Shown here one piece after another: positions 56,086-64,000 of a stretch of 64,000 nt of DNA. The translations under genes and the position numbers were made by a program. The stretch covers positions 21,116,001 to 21,180,000 of the forward strand of contig JAPQWV010000012.1 of NCBI GenBank assembly GCA_027422505.1, written 5' to 3'. The notes beneath the pieces are model-generated. The model searched no databases. It was not told the origin of the DNA and worked only from the letters and a program-made list of their open reading frames with translations. The DNA comes from Craterostigma plantagineum. Its lineage: Eukaryota > Streptophyta > Magnoliopsida > Lamiales > Linderniaceae. Within the stretch, counting starts at the first letter, position 1. The number at the start of each line of letters is the position of its first letter.

Positions 56086-58470
56086 ATGGCTTCCACTGTC
56101 ACGGCTTCAGCGAACCATTCATCTTCCTCTACTCGCTCCCATCAGTCGATTTCCTCTGATACATCATCTACTCCTTCGATTTCACAGCCCATCTCCCGTC
56201 TAGAAGCTCGTACCCAACGCTCCGTCGCACCTCAAAACAGCAATCGTCCTCGAACCCGCTCGGCCGTCGCTTCTGCCATCCTTCCCACTCTCAGGGCGAA
56301 GCTAGATCTGTTGGGTCGCTAGCCGATACTCAGGATTCGGTCGCGCTTTCTGGGTCGCCGCCCCTTCCAAACCCTAAGTCTGGCCCTTCTTCTTCTATCG
56401 GGGCCCCTCTTAGTGTTTTTAAAGCCTCAACATGTTCGCAGACGGATCTGGATGCTTTGGTGGAGGGGGGTTTTGTTTTCGAGGGTTACACAGTGAGGAT
56501 ACCTTCGCCGGATCAGAGGGCTGACCATCCTCCTCCTTCGTGTTTAGCGTTTTGGGAAGCCCAAGTCAAGGCCGGATTGCGCTTCCCCGTTCCTCTCTTC
56601 CTTTCTGAAGTATCCAGGGCCTTCAAGGTCCCTTTGAATCAGTTTCAACCCTCCGCCTTTCGTCTTCTTATATCGTTCTTCGTGGCGGTGCGAGCTGCGG
56701 GAGGCGTTCCTTCCCCTGACTTGGTAGTTTCCCAATTTTCGCTCAAGCTTCACGGTGCCTTCTTCTATCTTTCCTCTATTTCTTCCAGCTTGGGAGGGGA
56801 GACCCATTTTTTTGGTAAGAATCATAAGATGGACAAGGATTGGCATGGGTCGTATTTCTTCGTGGAGTCCCCGGTCGGTTCGTGGGATTTTTCTTGTAAT
56901 AGGTGGGTGCATGGTGCTCCTCCCTGTGGCTCTGGCAAATGTTCGAAAAGGAATCTGAAAGCCCTGTCTTTTTTGAATGCTCATGCCAAAGAGAATGGTT
57001 TCCTAAACCCTTCCTCCCTAGTCAGGTTCCCAGGGGTTTTGCACCATTTTGGGTTTTCGCCTTTCTTCGCCGGCCTTTCTTTCGAGGGTATCTGTATTCG
57101 TGGCTATATCTTCATGTTTTTCTGGTATTGTTGCTTTTGCTAACTCTTTATTTGTGGTCGTTGGGTGCAGGGATGACAGGCTCATGGCTTAATCTGTTGG
57201 CAAATATAGAGGAAGGGAATGCTCCCCCACCTCCTGGTGCTGAGAGGCCTGCCTCAGTTTCTGATCTCCCACTGCTTCCAGGGGCCCTAGACATTTGCGC
57301 TGAGGTGGGCCAGTCCCCTCCCAAGGATTCGGGGACCTCTGAACTGCCCCCAGCTCCCTCAGCTCCCAAGGCAAAGTGAAAAGCTGGCTCTTTGGCAAAA
57401 CCTGCCAAAAAGTCTAAGAAGAAGTTACCCCTCATTGAAGGCGAGGGAGGTGAGGCTCAGGTTGAAGCTCCTCAGGAAGGGCTTCGGCGAGAGAGCCCAC
57501 CTCCTTCTGGGGGTTCTGTGGCCAGAGTCGGGATGGCAGCGTTAAGCAACTTGGTCCCCACAGAAGACAAAGAGGTATTCGCCAATAGATCCCCCGCAGA
57601 AAATGAGGCAGAGCTTGCCTATCATCTTTCCAAGGTATGCCTTTGGTCGCTCTCAGTGGATGCTCCTTCCTGTTTGTCTTGTTTTTAGAGTTCCTTCTAT
57701 GTCTTTTCTGTTTTTCTGGTCTTAGGATTTCCTTTTCGTGTATCTAGGTGATAGGCCTGGTGTCTGTGAAGAGTTCTGAGAGTTCGTTGGTGCCTGAGTT
57801 GGAGGGGCGCATCAGATCTCTTCAAGAGCAGCTAGAGCAAGTTCAGGCCAGCCTGACCGCTCGTGAAAAAACAATTGAAGAGATTCAAGCTAAGTCCGAT
57901 CGTGAGAGGGAAGGATTGGAGAAGGAAAAAATCGAGCTGGTCAAGCAGTATGAGGAGCTGCTTAATTCTTCAGAGAAGGAGAAAGAAGACCATGCGGCCC
58001 TTCTGAAGCTACGTGAGGAGGAGCTCAAGAGCTCCTTCGCCAAAGAGAAAGCCAAGTGGGATGAAGATTTCATCCGTATGACGGAGGTCCATGGGCCGGC
58101 CGAGCTGGAGGCCATGAAGGCGGAGGGCGCTCAGATTTGTCAGCGCCACCTCTTATCGACTGCGGCTGGTCAGAAGTTCCTTGAGGATCTGGCCAAAGAT
58201 TGGCGTCTGTCATACCTGGAGGACCCTATTTCCCTCAGGGACTTCGTCCCCTTTATGCAGCACTACTTTCTGGGGGGCCATCGTGCAGGATCCGCCGGCA
58301 TTGCTGCAGTCGCCGCCCTCAAGGACCTTCCTCTTCCTGCCTCCTTTAAAGGGGATCCGATGGCTGAGGAAAACCCCTCCGCCGAGAAGCACATGGCAGT
58401 TCTCGCCCAGGCCGATATCTCCGACCTCCCTGGCGTTGTTTTCTACCCTCCCGTGGATTCTCCTGTCTGA
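56086..58470 (+). pseudogene. Antisense spliced gene of element B (gypsy-type transposon domain, coiled coil)
   Basis: The frame starts MASTVTASANHSS at 56086 in a Ser/Arg-rich N-terminus. It shifts frame near 56300 and continues as LVEGGFVFEGYTVRIPSP, FPVPLFLSEVSRAFKVPLNQ and FRLLISFFVAVRAAGG. The layout matches the 'putative gypsy type transposon' domain (PF04195, from memory). Likely introns lie at about 57089-57170 (GTATCT...GTGCAG) and 57637-57747 (GTATGC...ATCTAG). A TGA at 57377-57379 interrupts exon 2. The last exon encodes a long coiled coil (RIRSLQEQLEQVQASLTARE onward) and a folded tail ending PGVVFYPPVDSPV. It runs opposite to gag-pol. Its role is unknown, and the frameshift and stop suggest this copy is inactive. 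Confidence 0.7.
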
Positions 58471-58829
58471 TTTTCCTTTCTTTGTATTGTGTAATGGACC
58501 TTTTTCCCTTTATGCTTTTGCGGACGGTTTTAGGATGTTACTTTTCTGGTGGGGGAGCTAAACTCCCCTGCTTTCGCATGTTTTCGCTGAGGTCCCACTT
58601 TTCCTTGTAATATAGGACCTCTTTTATTAAGTACTTTTCTTTTCGTACTTTATACTCTGTCGAATTTTGCCGATCTTATGATTCAGCACCTCGTTAAAGG
58701 TGTTACCTAGGCGCTAGGCTCTCTTTGTCCTTAGCGAATTCAGTAATGTAAGCCCGAAGGTCTTAAAAAGTGGGGGACTATCCCACCGTTTTACCCTGGT
58801 TATAGCGCCAGCTACGCTAAGGTACCTAT
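58471..58829. other. Element B spacer after the antisense gene
   Basis: It contains the inverted pair GGGGAGCTAAACTCCCC and a single CTGGTTATAGCGCCAGC unit near 58797. No coding sequence is seen. Confidence 0.5.
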
Positions 58830-59190
58830 ACACGTCGCAGGCCTTACTGGGGACCTTTGATGTCCTGTACGTCGCAGCCCGTCGGCGACGGTATCTTGTA
58901 CGCCCTCATAGGCATCTTTCACGTCGCAGACCTGTGGCCTTTGATGTCGGGTACACCGCCGACCGTCGGTCTTTGGCATCATCTCACGTCGCAGGCTATC
59001 GGCCTTTGATGTCTTTGTACGCCGCAGGTCCGTCGACCTTTAGGCATCTTTTCACGTCGCGGGCTATTAGCCTTTGATGTCATTGTACGCCGCAGGTCCG
59101 TCGACCCGTGGTATCGTTTCACGTTGCAGGTTGTTAGCCTTTGATGTCATTGTACGTCGCAGGTCCTTCGACCTTTGATATCAACTATGA
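58830..59190. repeat. Tandem repeat with CACGTCGCAGG / GTACGCCGCAGG motifs (element B)
   Basis: About six degenerate units of roughly 65 bp are present. Each has TTTGATGTC, a TTGTACGCCGCAGGTCC-like part, GTCGACC and a CACGTCGCAGG-like part. It lies between integrase and the antisense gene, as does the related repeat in element A. Confidence 0.85.
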
Positions 59191-59344
59191 GCGCATTTTG
59201 TTATAACAAAATGTTTATATTCCATTGGGGAGGTACGCCTCGTTAAAACCTTATCTGGGCAGAACCTCCCTTTGAGGCAAAAATCCTAGATGAAGGAAAA
59301 AGAGTACGTCTCCTCCCTCATCTTACATATCGGTATTATACATA

Positions 59345-60363
59345 GAACTTTTTCAAGTTGGAGATATTCCAAGGGCGGGGCAGGGACCTTCCCTTGGCAT
59401 CCTCTAACTCGTAGGCTCCACCTCCCAGTACCTTCGTCACTCGATAGGGCCCTTCCCAGGGGGCTTCCATTTCTTTAGGGGCCGTAGGACGTCGGCTCTT
59501 CGGAGTACTAGATCCCCTTGCTGAAATCCCCTGGGTCGGATTCTTCGATCGTACATTGCTTTTATGCGGCTTTTGTACCCCTCCGTTCTCACATGGGCCT
59601 CTTCTCGCATTCCTTCGACAAGGTCCAGGTCTTCCCTTCTTAACTGCACGTTCTCCTGCTCGTTATACGCCATCATTCGGTGTGTCTCAATGCCAATTTC
59701 AGCTGGTATCACGGCGGCCGACCCATACACCAGTTCGAATGGAGTTTATCCGGTTGCTTCCCTGGGGCTAGTTCTGTATGCCCAAAGGACAGCGTCCAGC
59801 GCCTCCACCCATTTGTTTCCATCTTGTTCGAGTCGGGCCTTGATCCCCCTGAGGATGGTTTGGACTTCGGCCTGCCCGTTGGCTTGGGGATGTCCCACCG
59901 CGACAAACCTCTGTGTTATTTTCATGCCTTCACAAAATCCTCGCGTCCTGGCTCCACAGAATTGGGTTCCATTATCGGAAATGAGGATCCTGGGAGCTCC
60001 GTATCGGCAACAAATATTCTTCCATAGGAACTCAATCACCTTTTCTTCGTCTATCCGCGCCACTGCCTTAGCTTCGATCCATTTGCTGAAGTAGTCCACT
60101 GCTACAATAATGAACTTCTTTTGTGCCTTTCCTCGAGGAAAGGGACCGACAATGTCGATCCCCCATTTATCGAAAGGGCAGGGAGAATGCATGGTCCCCA
60201 AAGCTTCAGCGGGGACTTGGATTCTGGGACCATACTTCTGGCAGTTATTGCACCTTCGGACTAGGTCCTTGGCATCCTTGATGAGATTGGGCCAGAAATA
60301 CCCGGCTCTGACCACCTTCCTAGTGAGGGACTTGTACCCTGCATGATCCCCCGCGCATCCTTC
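59345..60363 (-). pseudogene. Element B integrase
   Basis: From high to low coordinates it shows the zinc-domain end CNNCQKYG and the catalytic core with WGIDIVGPF, ILISDNGTQF and the glutamate in PQANGQAEVQ. AYRTSPREATG is followed by a stop (59746-59748), then FELVYGSAAVIPAEIG in the same frame. A second break near 59440 separates RADVLRPLKKW from the last piece, which ends near 59345. Integrase joins the cDNA to the chromosome. All three catalytic residues survive, but the stop truncates the protein. Confidence 0.88.
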
Positions 60364-60372
60364 ATGGATCTC

Positions 60373-61560
60373 TTAGAGTATTTTCTTACCTTCCTCTTTG
60401 GAGAGGCATCGGGCATATGCATGTACAAAAGATTTCTTAAATAGGCACCCATCTATCAGGCAGAACTTCTGTCGGTATCCCCTTTTGTCCTTCTGGCTGG
60501 AGTTTCTTAAGGTGGCTAGGATGGGGGCTCTCCAATCGTCACTTTCTTCTATGTCCGCCACGAACTCCCCTTTCTCCTCCTTATCCACCGCGAGGTATGT
60601 GATACCTTCTTCCTTAAGAGCTGGCCCTGCGCTGGCGGCCTTTGCCAAATAATCAGCCTTGTGATTTTCCTCCCTAGGGACCTGCACAATCTCACAAGAA
60701 TCGAAAGCTTTTGTTAGCTCCTCAACTTTCTTACCGTACTCAACCATCTTTTCATCTCTTGCTTCGTAGTTCCCTCTCACTTGCTGTACCACCAGCTGTG
60801 AGTCCGAGAACAGAGTAATGTTTCGTGCTCCCAGCTCCCTCGCAATCCGCAGGCCATGAAGGAGGGCTTCGTATTCCGACTCGTTGTTGGAAGCTTGAAA
60901 GTGGACGTGATGGCGAAACGGAGCTCTTCTCCTCCTGGATTGATGATGAGGACCCCAGCTCCCGATTTTTGCGAAGTGGCGGACCCATCCACGTATACTT
61001 TCCATCGGTCCTCTGAAGGTCCCCTCGTGGTTTCGAGGATGAAATCTGAAAGGGCCTGGGCCTTCACGGCTGTCCTTCGCTCAAATTCTACATCGTACTC
61101 CCCTAGTTCGATGGCCCACTTCACCATTCTGCCTGATAGGTCTGGTCTGTCCAGCGTTTGCTTCAGCGGGAAATTAGTTCGTACGTTCACCTTGTGTGAC
61201 AAAAAATATGGTCGGAGTCGGCGGGCGGAGGTCATTACTGCTAAGGCAGCCTTCTCGAGCTTGGAGTACCTAGTTTCAGCATCCAGCAGTATCTTGCTTA
61301 CAAAGTAGATGGGCCTCTGGGAGGTTCCCTCTTCCTTCAATAGGACGGAGCTTACCGCGTGGTCCCCTACGGAGAAATATAGTATCAACACATCCCCCCT
61401 CAAGGGCTTAGTCAAGAGGGGTGTGTTGTGGAGGTATTTCTTCAATTCTTCAAAAGCTTGCTGGCATTCCGTAGTCCACTCGAATTGTTTGTTCTTCCGT
61501 AACACCTTGAAGAAAGGCAGGCTCCTCTTTGCTGAGTGGGAGATGAATCTGCTAAGGGCT
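60373..61560 (-). pseudogene. Element B RNase H and RT connection
   Basis: The part after the polymerase reads FFKVLRKNKQFEWTTECQQAF, PIYFVSKIL and SDFILE, the usual RT tail of gypsy elements. An archaeal-type second RNase H begins at VYVDGSATSQKSGAG and, after a frameshift near 60880, continues NNESEYEALLHGLR, LFSDSQLVVQQV and ENHKADYLAKAA. The four acidic residues are present. This additional RNase H is a known mark of the Tat group. A stop at 60373-60375 separates it from integrase. Confidence 0.85.
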
Positions 61561-62339
61561 GCTAATCCTCCCGTGAGTCTTTGGACTTCCTTGATGCCCT
61601 GGGGAGGTTGCATCTCCAAAATAGCTTTACTTTCGTGGGGTTGACCTCGATGCCTCGTTGGGTAACCATATAGCCAAGGAACTTCCCCGATCTTACTCCG
61701 AACGCACACTTTTCCGGATTGAGCCTCATTCCGCTCCCTCTGATTGCTTTGAACGCTTCTTCCAGGTCCCTGGTATGGTTGGTGAGGTGTACGGACTTTA
61801 CGAGCATGTCATCCACGTACACCTCCATGTTCCTACCTAGTTGGTGCTTGAAGACCTTATCCACCATCCGTTGGTATGTTGCTCCCGCGTTTTTGAGTCC
61901 GAAAGGCATTCGGACGTACCCATATGTTCCCCCTGGTGTTACGAAGCAAACTTTATCAAAATCATTTGAATCGAGACTTACCTGGTGATAACCTTGGTAT
62001 GCGTCCATCATGCTAAGGACCTCGCATCCGGAGGTAGAGTCCACAAGCTGGTCTATTCTGGGAAGAGGGTAGTGATCCTTGGGGGCAGGCCTTGTTGAGA
62101 TCCCTGAAGTCGATGCACATCCTCCACTGCCCATTTCCCTTCTTTACCAAGACGGCGTTAGCCAACCAAGTGGGGAACTCAATCTCCTGAATATGTCCTG
62201 CCTGAAGCAACTTGTCAACTTCTTCCTTCAGGACCTGTGCTCTTTCTGCCCCGCACGTCCTCAACCTCTGTTTAATAGGCTTAGCGCCTGGTAGGACATT
62301 CAGATGATGTTTGGCTATATCGGGGTGGATTCCTATCAT
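61561..62339 (-). pseudogene. Element B reverse transcriptase
   Basis: The minus strand encodes HHLNVLPGAKPIKQRLR, LQAGHIQEIEFPTWLANAVL and WRMCIDFRDLNKACP. A frameshift near 62080 then leads to KDHYPLPRIDQLVD, MMDAYQGYHQV and MPFGLKNAGATYQRMVD, with the catalytic aspartates in VYVDDMLVKS. A second frameshift near 61620 follows RGIEVNP. The enzyme copies element RNA into DNA. The two frameshifts make this copy inactive. Confidence 0.9.
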
Positions 62340-62960
62340 GTCTCAGGGGGAAAATGCAAACAGATCGGCGTTCCTTTGTAAATATCCCACTAGCTCCTTC
62401 GTGGCTTGCTCCCCCAAAATGCGTTCCTATTTTGGTGGTTCTTCCTGGCTGGTCGGGGTACAGTTTCACCCTGACGAGATCCTCGTCCGGTTCAGGCTGC
62501 AAGCTCGTAGGTCCCCCTCCCTCGATTTTGATCCTCTTGTCACGACCGCTCCCTTCTCGGGCAATTTCCTTTTCTTTGGCCACTGCCTTGACTTCATCGG
62601 CGTAGCATCGGCGGGAGCTTTGCTGGTCCCCCAAGATCTCACCGACATGCTCCCCCACTGGAAACTTGATCTTCAAATGATAGGTGGAGGGAATTTCTCT
62701 AAATTCGTTGATGGCGGGTCGTCCCAGAATGACATTATAGGAGGAGGCGATGTCAACCACCAGGAAGTTGATCATTTTCACGATTCGAACTGTATCTGTC
62801 CCCATTCCAACGGGCAGCGTTACCTCCCCCACAGGTTGTATCCCAGGTCCTCCAAACCCGTATAGCGCGGTGGAAACTGGCCGTAGATCTGTTTCCAGAT
62901 CCATTTTCTTGAAAACAGTCAAGGAATATGATGTCGGCCGAACTCCCCCCGTCTATGAAG
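62340..62960 (-). pseudogene. Element B protease C-terminal part and linker
   Basis: The frame carries NFLVVDIASSYNVILGRPAI, the C-terminal retropepsin signature of plant gypsy elements, then a charged linker towards reverse transcriptase. The catalytic VFIDGGSSADII is in the neighbouring frame of the gag ORF, so a frameshift near 62905 separates the two halves of the protease. Confidence 0.85.
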
Positions 62961-64000
62961 ACTCGGGACACGTCGTATCCGGCAATATCAGTCATTATGA
63001 CTAAGGCATCGTTGTGTGGCCTGGCAACGTGAGTCTCGTCTTCCGGTCCAAACTGTACGTTTGCGATGGCGTCAGTGTGCCCTACCAATCCCCATGGTTG
63101 GAGTTCCCCCGTGGTCCTAGCGTAGGACTTCCTAGCTCGGTTAGAATCTCCACTACTGGGACCTCCGACAATAATCAGGATAGGGGTCCTGGACGGTCCT
63201 GGGGGACCCTTGTTCGCTGGTGGAGGCAACGGCCTACCCTTGCCCGGCGCAGGTCCTCCTTCTTCTTTTTCGTTTTTCCGGGGACTGGGCTCAGTTCCCT
63301 GCTTTACGAACTCCTTCAGGTGCCCTGCTTGTATGAGCCTCTCTATCTCATCCTTCAAATGATAACAATTGTTAGTGTGGTGCTCGTATTCATTATGGTA
63401 ACGACAATATAAATTGGAATAGGGTCTAGAAGGTCCTGAAGATCCGGCAAGGGGTTTCCTCAAAGCTGGATGTCGTCCTGCCACGGCTAGGACCTCCTCT
63501 GGATTAGCACGTAGTGGTGTAAACCTACGAGGGGCCCTGGGTGGAGATCCCCAAGCCTCTCTATGAGGCATTCGCAGAGGCGGCTTCCCCTGCCCCTGGC
63601 TTCTCATGGTCCCTTTCTTCTTCGGCGTGGCTATCTGCTTTTCCTCTTGTGCTTTGGCCATCTGACTTTCTTCCAAGTTGATATACTTGTCGGCCCTTAG
63701 CAGCAAGTCTTCGAAAGTCGGTGGTGGCCTCTTGGAGAGGGACGCGAAGAAATCCCCGTCTCGAAGCCCGTTTATCAAGGCGCTAACCTTGACAGAGGGC
63801 GTAGCTGTCGGCACCTCTAAGGCGGCGATATTAAATCTGCTTATGTAAGCTCGGAGACTTTCACTTTCTCCCTGTCGCACTTGGAAGAGCGACATGTCGG
63901 ACTTGGGCTGTTTTCTGGCACTGGCAAACTGTGTGATGAATATCAACTGAAATTCCTCAAAAGATTTGATGGATCCGGGCGCCAGTTGGTTGAACCATTG
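62900..64000 (-). CDS. Element B gag and start of protease (partial, off the window)
   Basis: The frame is open to the right edge. It has the gag core (FQLIFITQFASARKQP, then LFQVRQGESESLRAYISRFN, LINGLRDGDFFASLSKRPP and DLLLRADKYINLEESQ). A zinc-finger-like YCRYHNEYEHHTNNCYHLKD follows, then a proline-rich linker, and the protease active site FIDGGSSADI just before the frame is lost. Gag packages the RNA. The N-terminus and 5' LTR lie beyond 64000. Confidence 0.9.

Larger units (their letters stand above)
55083..64000 (-). mobile_element. Element B: Tat/Retand-like gypsy element, partial (runs off the window)
   Basis: Read right to left: gag, protease, reverse transcriptase, RNase H, integrase, a tandem-repeat spacer, an antisense spliced gene, polypurine tract (minus strand AGTAGGGGAGTGGT) and 3' LTR. 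Gag-RT-RNase H-integrase order marks Ty3/gypsy. An antisense gene between integrase and the 3' LTR is known in the Tat group (Grande/Retand types). Several indels and stops break pol. The 5' LTR and primer site are outside the window. Its insertion cut Copia-C at ACCTCAT. Confidence 0.9.

Overview
This is nuclear DNA of a flowering plant, most likely a eudicot. The evidence is spliced plant genes (CESA1-type cellulose synthase, a B3-domain protein, an early-nodulin-93-like protein), AT-rich intergenic DNA, and Ty1/copia and Ty3/gypsy retrotransposons with plant-type primer sites, plus MITEs and a SINE. Most of the window is transposon. The three host loci are one wrecked gene and two small minus-strand genes whose exons I joined by hand because splice sites and phases agree.

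1-11043 is a nested copia complex. It begins with a duplicated CESA exon (80-396). A decayed copia (Copia-1, 459-11043) follows and is interrupted by a nearly intact minus-strand copia (Copia-2, 1974-7438). Copia-2 has TA...TA LTR ends and a CAAGG target duplication. The same CESA exon recurs after Copia-1.

11123-37539 is the 3' part of a CESA1-like gene, now a pseudogene. Its last exon is split by a 23.1-kb tandem array (14288-37379) of one non-autonomous gypsy element. Five LTRs of about 1.96 kb alternate with four 3.3-kb internal regions, and one 5-bp duplication (GTTGT) flanks the whole array. The CESA reading resumes at 37380 and ends in the family-typical CGVDC.

37540-45370 holds a microsatellite, a MULE-like foldback element (9-bp target duplication) inside a hAT-like remnant, a three-exon B3 gene (40855-39680, minus), an AT-rich stretch, a three-exon ENOD93-like gene (44004-42710, minus), several MITEs and a SINE.

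45371-64000 is dominated by two related minus-strand gypsy elements of Tat/Retand type. Element A (45371-52912) is complete from end to end but non-autonomous. It has an internal gag-derived module present three times, several minisatellites and a hAT MITE in one LTR. Element B (55083 to beyond the window) carries recognisable gag, protease, RT, RNase H and integrase with several frameshifts, plus an intron-containing gene in antisense between integrase and the 3' LTR. Between A and B lie a LINE 3' tail and the 3' end of a third copia element truncated by B.

The observations most worth following up are the LTR-sharing tandem array and its internal variant pattern, its repeated hairpin plus polypurine modules, the cluster of GC-AG introns in the CESA gene, the palindromic GGTACC-rich MULE, and the antisense spliced gene of element B.
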